Shown: piece after piece, positions 44,847 to 55,306 of the stretch
How positions within the stretch are numbered: position 1 is the stretch's first letter
Layout of the letters: each line of letters begins with the position of its first letter
NCBI GenBank assembly: GCA_013115135.1
Contig: JABANP010000106.1
Span: 62,001 to 126,000, forward strand
Source: Perkinsus olseni
Lineage: Eukaryota > Perkinsozoa > Perkinsida > Perkinsidae
Direction of reading: 5' to 3'
DNA length: 64,000 nucleotides
Program-made: the position numbers and the translations under genes
The notes under the pieces: generated by a model
Database searches by the model: none
Seen by the model: the letters and a program-made list of their open reading frames with translations, nothing else
What the model was told of the DNA's origin: nothing

Positions 44847-45104
44847 TATACTCCACGAATTGTTTGGCTGCATTCGTGAGTTAGAGTCGTCGCGATCCTG
44901 ATTCCATTATCGCACAACCTGAGTATTCCAAAACCGGTATCATGGAGAGCAGCAAGGAAGCCGTGGCCGCCGAAGGTTCCTCCAGCTTGCTTTGGGAACA
45001 TACGGTATGTTCAACGAGCTGGGTATGTTACATATCGACTTTAGTAACTTCTCTGCCAGCTTACCTCGGCTGCGGCTGTGCGATCACCGCTCACTGGAGA
45101 CATG

Positions 45105-47060
45105 ATCAGCCGTAAGGCTTTTTCATACTGGCCCTATACGATAGTGCCGTCAATGTCGATCTGAGATACGTCGACTCTGCGAACGGTGTGGCCCCACAGC
45201 TGATGTCACCCGAAACAGCGCTGAAGTGACTTACATTACAACGCCTTGTCACCCCCGGGCTTCGGGTTGATGCCGAAGCGCTGTAGTCCGTAGTAGTTGA
45301 CTGAAGCGAACTCACAATCACAAGCAGTGGCACACTCACATCTTGCGGTCCTACCGGAGAGAGAGGCCCTGGCGTAGTTTCCAGGGATCCGTGTTTAGGA
45401 CAAAATTATCGACTTCGAACTTAATCATCGGCCCGGCGATCATGTCATCGAACGCCTCGCGTATTTGTTGCAGCAACAACGTTGCTCGTCATGGGTTGCC
45501 GGTAGTGTCATATACGTGACGAAGAACCAGCATACGTACTAGGCCTTCGTGACGAAGTGGCGGGGCTCGCTCAGCGATGGCGTTTGGTTTAAGGAGTTAG
45601 GTTGCGCGTCGTTGAAGCTAGAACGAAAGAATAATAGCAGTAAAATGCATCACATCAGAATCCATACTAAATCATGCAAAAGTCGTTCGTGGTCTCTCGG
45701 GTTCCAACATGTCCCAGCATTAGTTCGGACCTTTTCCTTTGCTCAGCATTCTCGTCACGGCCAGTTTTCTGCCATCGACTTAGCCGTAAATCGGCGCAGT
45801 CAACTGCAAGACTCGACAACTTCTTGGCTCTGGACAGTGCCACGTATGTTGATCCATTTCCAAATTCTCTCCCTCCTATTTCAACCCGAAACTTGTCCAG
45901 ACTCGACCGGCAGAGTCAGAGAAACTTGAGTTCTCGACATAATTAGCTACCTGATTGACATGTTCTTGCGACAGCTCCCAAGGGAACTACTCAGAATAGT
46001 CTACTCTGGGCATTCGAGAACAGGAGGGAGGCTCTGTATGAGTGGGGAAATCCACGAACATCAGTGGAGTGTCGCCAGTCTCTCGAGCGAGGAACCCAAC
46101 GACGGAGAAGAGGAGATAGCGCTTACGCACCCCTACTAGTGGGTCGCCCCGAAACGATCTTTTGTCCCTCCATAATGGAGCCTCCATTATGGAGGCTGTT
46201 ATTTGATAGCTGCAGTTTTTGCTCTATGGCAAGCTGAAGGACGTTCGTGTCCCAACCGGTCTCCTTTGGCAGTGCCGAATTGGCACACATTGCCAACGCT
46301 GGGAGCTGAAGAGCCCAACAGGGAATTGTTCCCTCCTCCAGCTCAGCAGCACCTGCACCGGTCGCTCGGCGATTTGATCTTCATTCACCAACGGAGTGCA
46401 GCCCAAGTCTCCTTCACCGTGGCCATCTCGAGGTTCTCGAAATACTTCTTTAATTCTCGACAGAATGCCTCAGCATTGCTTCCACGGTTGAAGCGAGTCG
46501 TCATACCACCGTCATTGAATCTGAATCGAAATCATCGCAGGTGGCTCGAGCGACAGCTGCTGCCCTCCAAGTACGAACCGCATGAGCTCTATCGCCTTCC
46601 CCCGCGGCATAGTGTCGAGGAGACACTTGTTCCTACTGGCCTCTGCGGCTGCATAGAACAGCACTGCATGAGGCAAGATCTTCACTGGTATGACAGCGAG
46701 GGTCTGCGGTCGGAACAAGGGCTCTATTGCGTAGCCGACAGCTACTAGCCGTGAGCGGCGGCTCGTCACCCTCCGGATCACCCAGGTTAGCACTCCTCGG
46801 ATCTTACACAGTACACTGTCTCGAGGTCGTCGTCACCATCCACTCGCGGGAAGCGGCACAGCGATCCCCGAGCGTTGCGAGTGGAGTTCTTCGACTGAAA
46901 TTGAGTGACTGGACGAAACACCGACCAGACCCTGAAGTCCATTACGGCTGTGCGGTCGAGGAATTTTTGGACCTCTGAAACGGCTTGTGCACCACAGTGC
47001 CGCTCCACGAAAAGTGTCGCACTTATATCACCAAGCTCGTATCTGCACGTCACCATCGGC
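45105..47060 (-). pseudogene. TruD/PUS7-like fragment, copy A (degenerate)
   Basis: Minus-strand pieces align by eye with the gene at 60.3-63.8 kb. VNYYGLQRFGINP (about 45,250-45,300) matches the conserved NYFGLQRFG motif. A GQYEKALRLIM piece near 45,110-45,140 follows an in-frame TAG. The catalytic-region exon (46,140-46,400) is shifted out of frame, and a small palindrome (ccataatggagcctccattatgg) replaces part of it near 46,175. An inserted about 560 bp (45,545-46,105) separates the halves. Dead copy. Confidence 0.65.
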
Positions 47061-47483
47061 GAGGAAATGCACTGAGTTGGCCTTCAAAAGGCCTCTGACT
47101 TCTCGGACCCGAGTTGTGGATTCAATCCAGTGGATTGTATCAGCCTGGATTTTCCTTCAGTTACAGACTTGCAGGGACGGTCGTTCGAGTTGAGTACAGC
47201 TCAATCGAGTACGTTGCTTACTGCAATGCAGTAACTGCATTGAGTAAATATGCCCACTCCACAATTGAGGAACAAGACAGGCCGACAGCTGGAAAAGTGG
47301 GGACTGCGAGGACAGCCAACCTGCAGATATCGACCGCACTCGTTTACGCATACGAATAGCGCCCCGAACCCTGACGGCTCTACCAACCTCCACCACTGAC
47401 AACAAGTATCTAGTTGGGGAGAGTAGGAGCCGACCGCAGTTAACTCTAGGCCTCTTGGGACCTACGCGCCCAGTAGAGAAGAA

Positions 47484-47534
47484 TGACGGCCATAGCTCGG
47501 CCCGAGCAGAATACGCATGCCTATTGCAGCGTTC
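47484..47534. repeat. conserved ~51-nt element, copy 3
   Basis: tgacggccatagctcggccc...ttgcagcgttc. About 340 nt beyond the stop of the Cys-rich gene at 47874. Nearly identical to copy 5. Confidence 0.75.
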
Positions 47535-47873
47535 TATCACAGCAAATGCTGAAGGCCCTTTTGAAAGGAGACTGACCGAGACTGTTGACGACGACGGACC
47601 CAGGCGGAGGATGCCTGCAGAGGACAATCCGAGGTAGCGCTTACCGCTGGTTGAATCCTATTGATATACAACCGACGAGTAGAGACCGACAAAGAAGCGA
47701 GATATGCAGAAGACAACTTGTGAACGAACACCTTCAACAATCTTCATGTGCCAGAAAGAAGCATCTGGCTCTCTAGGTAAACCGTCACAATGTCTATCCT
47801 TAATGATGGTCATACAGTACGCCTTGTATCAGCCACTTGAGAGAATGCATGATGCAGGCGCACAACTTCTTAC

Positions 47874-48254
47874 TTAAAAACACGTATCACTCTCTTGGGT
47901 GGGGTGAAGGGGGAATCTAGTCAAGCCTGTGCAGGTCAGGAGCTCGCGGTTGCAACCCGAGAAGCGCGAGCAGAGTACACATTGTAGACTTCCAGGAGTA
48001 GAACCACATTCGACCGAACAGTTGCGCTGGACGCACCGGCCATAGTCGGCGAAGCAGTCAGCACAATCAGGGCTTAGATCACAACCCGTCTCGAGACACG
48101 GCGTGGCGTTGGATGGATCGTCTAAGGCCTGCTGGCTACAGTGGTAGAGAAAGCCGGGGAAGGAGTCACCCATGAGCGTCTGTTTCTCAACATTGCTGCA
48201 GACATCACTAGCAACGGCAAGGGCAATAACCACGGCGTTGACGAGGAGGCGCAT
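47874..48254 (-). CDS. secreted Cys-rich protein (family 2, member 4)
   Basis: Intact 126-residue ORF from the ATG at 48254. Signal peptide MRLLVNAVVIALAVAS, then a mature part with 14 Cys: CSNVEKQ, GDSFPGFLYHC, PCLETGC, DCADCF, GRC, NCSVEC, C-x2-C, GC, LLTCTGLT and a terminal SDTCF. The regular Cys spacing suggests a compact disulfide-bonded fold. No enzyme motif. Almost identical to the member at 54926, so both come from a recent duplication of the surrounding unit. Confidence 0.8.
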   Translation of the reverse strand: MRLLVNAVVIALAVASDVCSNVEKQTLMGDSFPGFLYHCSQQALDDPSNATPCLETGCDLSPDCADCFADYGRCVQRNCSVECGSTPGSLQCVLCSRFSGCNRELLTCTGLTRFPLHPTQESDTCF

Positions 48255-49700
48255 TTGTAGATAGATGGGTGCGAAATCAACAGCGAACCTGCGAGAATCA
48301 GATTCTACGACTGACCGAGGAGCGGGGTTCCAAACGTCCGATATGCCTCTGATCGACGGTGGTTGACGAAGGAGAAACGAATAATCTCTTCGATTCGGGC
48401 TGCTTTTCGGCTATGTTACAATCGATTGGCTACAGAGACACGGGGCCAGGTAACACGCATGAACTTTGCGCCACTAGTCGTAGCGATGGAGCCATATTTC
48501 GACCTTCTCCTCGGCCCATCGACAAGGAGGACCATGATAGATTGTTAGACCACAAGGCATTGAGTGTGTGCCCCCTCAGCGGGCAACATATGCTATGCGG
48601 ACACTATGATAAAAGACTCCTCTGGAATGGGCTCCGAGAGACAGGAACGGAGGGAGTGGCTGCGACGTCAGGAATGACGCTAGCACCAGCATGGATCAAG
48701 CTGCATATTTGAGAGTCTCCATTGAGAATGCGATCGTCGTGTGAGACGGCATTCCATCATGAATGGCATTGCATGCTTTGCATCCCCATGAGATCCGGAC
48801 CTTTCAAGAAGAGGTGTGGATGCCGCTTCATCCACGTAGAGGGGTAATAGTGCGCGCGTGCGCGAGGTAGACAGCGACGAGCTACCCGGGTTCTAGTCGC
48901 AACCACTATCAGTGTCCATTCCAGCCGTGTATTCGTGAACTAGAACATAATGGCTTTACCTTGGCGTTCCGCAAAACCTCAGTGAGATCACTAGAGAGTT
49001 TGGAATCTCCGTTAATAATCAGCTTTCCCTTACCCGCCATCGCAACGGATCTCCGTGACGTGGCACCCGCCGTTCCCATGATGAGGGTGTGTTTCAGGCT
49101 GTAGTTTAGCATAGCGCGTACGTAGCCTAAGCCAATCCGATGGCCCTGGTCTCAGCCTGTTGGATTCGTTCTCTTCATTTGCAACGTAGTACGAGGGCAT
49201 GAGGTTGGATATGCTAGATTGTATAGAGCCTTCCTTAATGAATGGCTCCTTTAAGAAGGGTTCTTGAACCTCAAGAAGCTGAAGGTTTAAAGAATCCTTC
49301 TTAAGGTTCTTAAAGGAGGATTTTGGAAGCCGTTAAGGCGAAATTTGGCGGTTTCACGCGTAAGAAGCTCGAGAATGCTTCTTTAAAGAAAATTTTGAAA
49401 TAGGCCCCAGATCAACTTGCGCTGTCGAAGTGACATCTTGAATCTGTATTAGCCCCTCGAATTGCGTCACCAGAGTTGCTGTCATCGACTACATCCAGTA
49501 TCAAACGACAGTACATCGGGTCACGCTCACATCTGTCCCTTCAAGGGACAGATGGCTGACCGATAACGGTGAGCATTTTCAGTGGGTTTGTGTCTCTCTA
49601 ACCTCTCAGAACTTGTGGATCACCACAATTGTTGACTACCGATACCAAGCGCTAATATCCCGTCCTCGTCTGAGTAAGCTGAGAGTAAGTCTGGAATCGA
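48255..49700. other. 5' flank of Cys-rich gene and unit tail; no gene seen
   Basis: Conserved with 55,307-56,930 but without a consistent ORF between copies, so I treat it as non-coding. It contains a gcgcgcgtgcgcg stretch near 48,850 and a foldback region at 49,236-49,330. Confidence 0.4.
49236..49330. repeat. foldback (imperfect inverted repeat)
   Basis: tcctttaagaagggttcttg near the left end and ttcttaaaggagga near the right end can pair; internal ccttcttaagg is itself palindromic. Absent from the matching place in unit B, where other sequence lies. Confidence 0.5.
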
Positions 49701-50863
49701 CCGCTCCGACGTTCGCAGGACAGCGTTCGGATTTTAATTTCGGAAGAGGCTCTGAGGACGACAACACCTTCATGTTCATCGAACACGATGGTGTTATCGC
49801 TGTTGCCATTCGAGCTAGGCGTAACATCCAGGCGATTCCGCGACAGCAAGGTGAGGACACGAAAGACATAACGCAGCTTCCACTGCGGGTGAAACGAACG
49901 ATGACGGACACTAAACTGTTTTTGAATAATACTTGCACTATCAAGGACCGTCCATGACCTCTCTCAAGAGCATAGTACCAAATGAAGCGGCTGGCAGATA
50001 GAACTACCGAAAAGCGCGGGATGGCTTCCGCCGCCAAAATTCCGTTCAAGACAAGCTAATCTTCTTTGCCTTGTATATTGCATTGCATTGTTTGTATTGG
50101 TTCCATTGCTTTCCTCAACTGCGCGGGAAAAAGTAGGTCGTACAACGAGTGGTCTTAGATAACTGTCAATTCTTGCTCTGAACCCCGACGTCCGAGAAAA
50201 GGTCGCAGCTTTCAGGGTTCTTGAGGACCGATTCGGTTATTTCTCCTCTCTGTAAAGAATTTTCGAGAATGCAGCGATACCTGTTGTTCTAGTTAGGAGC
50301 GAGAGGTAGTCATCGCAGCGACCATACGTTTCATACGGTGCGGGACCGAGGTTCGCTAAGGTTGACGAGTTGCCCTCTATCAAGTGCCCCCAAGTAGGTA
50401 GGATGACGTCGTGTAATGTGTAACTGAGACGTCAATCATAGCTACTGGTCAGCTGCATAGCGACCAGCCGGCGAACCAGGACATCACGTGCAGAAGCTTC
50501 TACTCGGAGTCCCGGGAAATCGAAGCCCTCCCACACACCCAGCTTCGCTGTCATTCGTCCCAACCTGCTGCGGCTCATTGGAGCCGTCGCGCAAGACAAG
50601 GTCGCCCGGCATAACGCTGAGACCACCTCGGCGAATACGACTGAGGAATCAACATGACGGACCCTCTATTTCACCTGTCTCACTCTGGAGCTAGCTGGTT
50701 CCATAAGTACGATTGGTACGCACTCAAGTAGAGCAGCAGAAAATTCCGTGGGATACCGCCTCTCAGTGCCATTCGGTAGCGGTCCGACCCACGATTCTTA
50801 GCAAGTTGCAATAAAATATTCGCCCAACTGAGACAAGTAAGGGAAATTAAAAGACAATTCCAC

Positions 50864-50935
50864 GGGTGTGTAGCTCAGTGGTAGAGCGGCTGACTGCAGA
50901 TCAGCAGGTCCTCGGTTCAAATCCGGGCGCGCCCT
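50864..50935 (+). tRNA. tRNA-Cys(GCA), copy B
   Basis: Same 72-nt cloverleaf as copy A but with a fully paired T stem (CTCGG/CCGGG). Anticodon GCA. No CCA encoded, as expected for a eukaryote. No T4 terminator within about 40 nt, so transcription termination is unclear. Confidence 0.9.
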
Positions 50936-51244
50936 TGTACTCGACGCATCGATTGATTACATTCGTGCGTTAGAGTCCTTCTGGTGGACTTCTTCAAGAC
51001 TATCAAGTGCTCTGGAGTCGTCGCGATCCTGACTCCACTGTCGCACAACCTGAGTATTTTAAGACCGGTACCATGGAGAGTAGAAAGGAACCCATGGCCG
51101 CCGACCGCCTCTCCAGGGCAGGGCTTGCTTTGGGAACATACGGTATATTCAACGAGCTGGGCATGTCACATATCGAGCTTGGTCGCTTCTCTGCCGGCTT
51201 ACCTCGGCTGCGGGTGTGCGATCACTGCTCACTGGAGACATGAT

Positions 51245-52690
51245 TAGCCGTAAGGCTTTTTCATACTGGCCCGATATGATAGCGCCGCCAATGTCGACCT
51301 GACATAAGTCGATTCTGCGAACGGTGTAGCCCCACGGCTAATGGCGCCCGAAGCAGCCTTGAAAGTGACTAACGTTACAATGCCTTGTCACCTCATGGTT
51401 CGGATTGATGCCGAAGCGCTGTAGTCTATAGTAGTTGATGAAATCACTGCTATCAATGGAGGACAGCGCTTCCACGACACCGCGTTTCGCACCTCTAATC
51501 CGTACTCGAAAACAATTACTGAAGCGAACTCACAATCACAAGCAGAGGCACACTCACATCGTGCACTCCTACCCGAGAGACCTACCCGAGGCCCTGGCGT
51601 AGTTTCGTTGGACCCGTGTTAACGACAAAATTATCGACTTCACACTTTTTCATCGGCCCGGCGCTGATGTCATCGAACGCCTCGCGTATTTGTTGCTCGT
51701 CATGGGTTGCCGGTAGTGTCATATACGTGACGAAAGATCCAGCATACGTATTGTAGCCTCGGATGAGGAGGAGGTAGCGCTCACGCGCTCTTACTGGTAG
51801 GTCACTCCGAAACGATCTTTTGTCCCTCCATAATGGAGACTCTTATTGGGTGGCTGCAGTTTTTGCTCTATGGCACGCTGCAAGGCGCTGGTGTCCCAAC
51901 CGGTCTTTTTCAGCACAAATTTCCAACGACGGGAGTTGAAGAGCCCAGCGGGAGAGTGTTTCCTTTTCCAGCTCAGCAGCACCTGTACCGGTTGCTGAGC
52001 GATTTTATGTTCATTCACCAACTGAGCGCAGCGCAAGCCACTTACAGTAGTCCTCTTCGCAGTGGCCATCTCGAGGTTCTCGAAATGCGTTTTCAATTTT
52101 TGACAAAACACCTCTCCATTGCTTCCACGGTTGAGTCGAATCGTCATACCACCGTCGTTGAATCTGAATCGAAATCATCGCCGGTGGCTCAAGCGACAGC
52201 TGCTACCCTCTTAGGACGAACCGCATGAGTTCTATCGCCTTCTCCCGTGGCATAGTGTCGAGGAGACACTTGTTCCTACTGCCCTCTGCAGCTGCATAAA
52301 ACAGCACTTCATGAGACAAGATCTTCATTGGTATCACAGCGAGGGTATTCGGAACAAGGGTCGGGACAAGGGCTCTATTGCGTAGCCGTGAGCGGCGGCG
52401 CGTCACCTTCCGGATCATCCAGGCTATCGTTCCTCGGATCTTGTACACTATCTCGAGATCGTCGTCACCATCAACCCGCGGGAAGCGGCACACCAGCCCC
52501 CGAGCATTGCGAGTGTAGTTCTTCGACTGACATTGAGAGACTGGACGGAACACGGGCCTGACCCTAAAGTCCATTACGGCTGTGCGGTGGAGGAACTTTT
52601 GGACCTCTGAAACAGCATGTGCACCACAATGCCGCTCCAAGAAGGGTGCCGCACCCATATCACCAAGCTCGTACCTGCATGACACTAGCG
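51245..52690 (-). pseudogene. TruD/PUS7-like fragment, copy B
   Basis: Better preserved than copy A. In transcription order: a block at 52,203-52,685 (LSHEVLFYAAAEGSRNKCLL, matching EHRVFYVAENRG of the 60-kb gene); the catalytic exon 51,791-52,010 with GGTKDRFGVTYQ, which keeps the catalytic Asp; then FINYYRLQRFGINP near 51,400; then GGAIISGQYEKALRLIM near 51,260. The N-terminal GITQF exon and the C-terminal IPR...WN part are missing, and frames are interrupted. Probably dead, though the catalytic exon is intact. Confidence 0.65.
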
Positions 52691-52744
52691 GTGAGGAAAT
52701 GCACAGCGTTGGCTTTTAGAAGGGTTCTGAAATCTTGGACCCGA

Positions 52745-54051
52745 GTCCCTCAGCGTCCGAGGCCCCAGCCTTAGATCTTGAAACAGTCGAGTTTTCCTAC
52801 CCTTCCTCGAATGCCATGAGTAGACCGTGCGTCCTATCAACTGCCTTGAATGTCGTTCGTGAATCAATTGCAGGAGCCGAGCTGACGCGAAGGTGCACAG
52901 CTATCGGTGGGATCACGCTTCAGTTCCTTCTACCTACCTCAAATGGTCGGCACACCGTCTCTCTACCGCCGTCCAAGACTCAGAAACCGGTTCAACGCGT
53001 AGGCGTACCACTTTACCATCCATCCCTACTTTTCTCACCTCCCAATCAGTCATCTACACAAAACCCTTCACATGCTGCTTGAGGCTACGACACCCATTCA
53101 GTCACCCGGCCTCTGAGAAATCCTCCGCTCCCTTTTGGACTGATGTATTCCTGTATGCCAACTCGGTCACTGAACCTTCGGAATTCCTCACGATTCGTCT
53201 CCTCTGCAGTGAGCCGCCGATGTATGCCCAAGGCCCGTACGAATTCTCCTCCGAGCCCATCCTGAAATACCCATCACCGAGTTTATGCGCAACCACATTG
53301 CCTCACTGCTACTCCCAACGAAGGGCGTTCCCACCTTTTCTCCTATTGGTCTCGGAGCCTTTTCCATGCGAGATAGGGTGTCGAGCGACCGTTTTCCCCG
53401 AGAGGCTAGAGAGGGGGTTAGCGCCGTCCACATTTCTTTCGCTGATGGCTTGAGCCCCACAACAAGCATCCTTCTGCAAATGAGTTTCGTGAGGGCTACT
53501 TGTGAGTTTGTGAGTTTTGTGTGTAACTTGACAACCAGTCCTACGATGAGGTCAGCCACCTGGCGTCGCTGATTCCTTCTCAACTAAAACGCAACAACTG
53601 AGATCGGCGACCTGATTAGATTGATCTGACAATGATATCTCAATCGGATGATCATGGGGGAGATAATCTGAAGCATCGACAAGTGCTGAGGGCCATAGCT
53701 TGGCCCGAGCAAAATACGCATGCCTATGGCAGCATTCGGTCTTGACCATCAAATCTCATACACACGATTCGTGCGGCACGAACAAGAGAACAGTGGAGGC
53801 GCCTCACAGGCAGAGAAGAGGCGGAGCGGAACGTATTTCTACTCGAGCTGGATCATCAGCCCCTCCATGCATGGTGCTATGGAAAGATAGACGCAATATA
53901 GCAACACTCCTGCTCGAACTGAACATAATAGCTAACATACAGCAATTCCGTTTAGTCGTTCAAATATCCTACAAAACGTGCCAGGGACCCTTGCCGACGT
54001 CTACTGGTGGTTCGCTCTTGGCCGCTGGAAGAAGAATAAAGGCGAAAGAAG
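52745..54051. other. sequence present in unit B only
   Basis: About 1.3 kb with no counterpart in unit A, where gacccgagt joins almost directly to tggattcaatccag. It has overlapping open frames on both strands (52893-53453 plus, 53188-53583 minus) but no motif, and ends near a lone copy of the 51-nt element (53687). No terminal repeats recognised. It may be an insertion here or a deletion in A. Confidence 0.45.
53687..53737. repeat. conserved ~51-nt element, copy 4 (orphan)
   Basis: tgagggccatagcttggccc...atggcagcattc. Most divergent copy and the only one without a Cys-rich gene just upstream on the minus strand; it suggests a lost gene copy. Confidence 0.65.
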
Positions 54052-54535
54052 GATGGATTCAGTCCAGTGAATTGTATCAGATAGTCAAGAAAGAGAATTA
54101 GAGGGCGAAACCACGAAAGGCCTCAGTCACGGCAGCGCACAAGGAGCACTTGGAAGTGCTCCAATAGCGAACTAACTATTGGAAGCAATTTTCAACTGCG
54201 ATTTTTCGAAGTTTCCTTCAATTACAGATCGGCAGGAATGGTCGTTCGGATTGAGTCCTGCTCAATTGAGTATATTACTCACTGCGTTGAGGGATATCTG
54301 CCCACTCCACAATTGAGGAACAAGACAGGCTGATGAATGGAAAAGTGAGGACTGCAAGAACAGCCAACTTGCAGATATCGACCACACTCGTGTACGCATA
54401 CGAATAGCGTCTCGAAAACTGGCGGCTCTACCAACCTCCACCACTGATAACAAATATCTAGTTGGGGTGAGGAAGTAGAAACCGATCGCAGTCAACTCTA
54501 GGCCTCTTGGGACCTACGCGCCCAGTAAAAAAGAA

Positions 54536-54586
54536 TGACGGCCATAGCTCGGCCCGAGCAGAATACGCATGCCTGTTGCAGCGTTC
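54536..54586. repeat. conserved ~51-nt element, copy 5
   Basis: Almost identical to copy 3, about 340 nt beyond the stop of the Cys-rich gene at 54926. Confidence 0.75.
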
Positions 54587-54925
54587 TATCACAGCAAATG
54601 CTGAAGGCCCTTTTGAAAGGAGACTGACCGAGACTGTTGACGACGACGGACCCAGGCGGAGGATGCCCGCAGAGGACAATCCGAGGTAGCGCTTACCGCT
54701 GGTTGAACCCTATAGATGTACAACCGACGAGTAGAGACCGACAAAGAAGCGAGATATGCAGAAGACAACTTGTGAACGAACACCTTCAACAATCTTTATG
54801 TGCCAGAAAGAAGCATCTGGCTCTCTAGGTAAACCGTCACAGTGTCTATCCTTTATGATGGTCGTACAGTACGCCTTGTATCAGCCACTTAAGAGAATGC
54901 ATGATGCAGGCGCACAACTTCTCAC

Positions 54926-55306
54926 TTAAAAACACGTATCACTCTCTTGGGTGGGGTGAAGGGGGAATCTTGTCAAGCCTGTGCAGGTCAGGAGCTCGCG
55001 GTTGCAACCCGAGAAGCGCGAGCAGAGTACACATTGTAGACTACCAGGAGTAGAGCCACATTCGACCGAACAGTTGCGCTGGATGCACCGGCCGTAGTCG
55101 GCGAAGCAGTCGGCACAATCGGGGCTCAGATCACAACCCGTCTCGAGACACGGCGTGGCGTTGGATGGATCGTCTAAGGCCTGCTGGCTACAGTGGTAGA
55201 GAAAGCCGGGGAAGAAGTCACCCATGAGCGTCTGTTTCTCAACATTGCTGCAGACATCACTAGCAACGGCAAGGGCAATAACCACGGCGTTGACGAGGAG
55301 GCGCAT
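54926..55306 (-). CDS. secreted Cys-rich protein (family 2, member 5)
   Basis: 126-residue ORF from the ATG at 55306, nearly identical to member 4 (47874-48254); visible differences include GDFFPGFL for GDSFPGFL and CIQRNC for CVQRNC. The same leader and Cys pattern are kept, and the frame is intact, so selection or very recent origin keeps it coding. Flanks match unit A on both sides. Confidence 0.8.
   Translation of the reverse strand: MRLLVNAVVIALAVASDVCSNVEKQTLMGDFFPGFLYHCSQQALDDPSNATPCLETGCDLSPDCADCFADYGRCIQRNCSVECGSTPGSLQCVLCSRFSGCNRELLTCTGLTRFPLHPTQESDTCF

Larger units (their letters stand above)
41880..49700. repeat. tandem unit A (with LINE insertion)
   Basis: First copy of a unit found again at about 49,700-56,930. 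Shared landmarks in order: tgacctc(t/c)ctcaagagca, a ctcaactg(g/c)gcgggaaaaag block, the tRNA-Cys flank, the PUS7-like fragment, the 51-nt element, the Cys-rich gene and a tail around 49,110-49,225 matching 56,190-56,290. It carries the LINE (42583-44636), an extra about 560 bp at 45,545-46,105, and a foldback at 49,236-49,330. Boundaries are approximate. Confidence 0.7.

Noticed and set aside
48850..48870. gcgcgcgtgcgcg run as a possible Z-DNA or regulatory site
   Set aside because: Short and only partly conserved between units; nothing ties it to a function.
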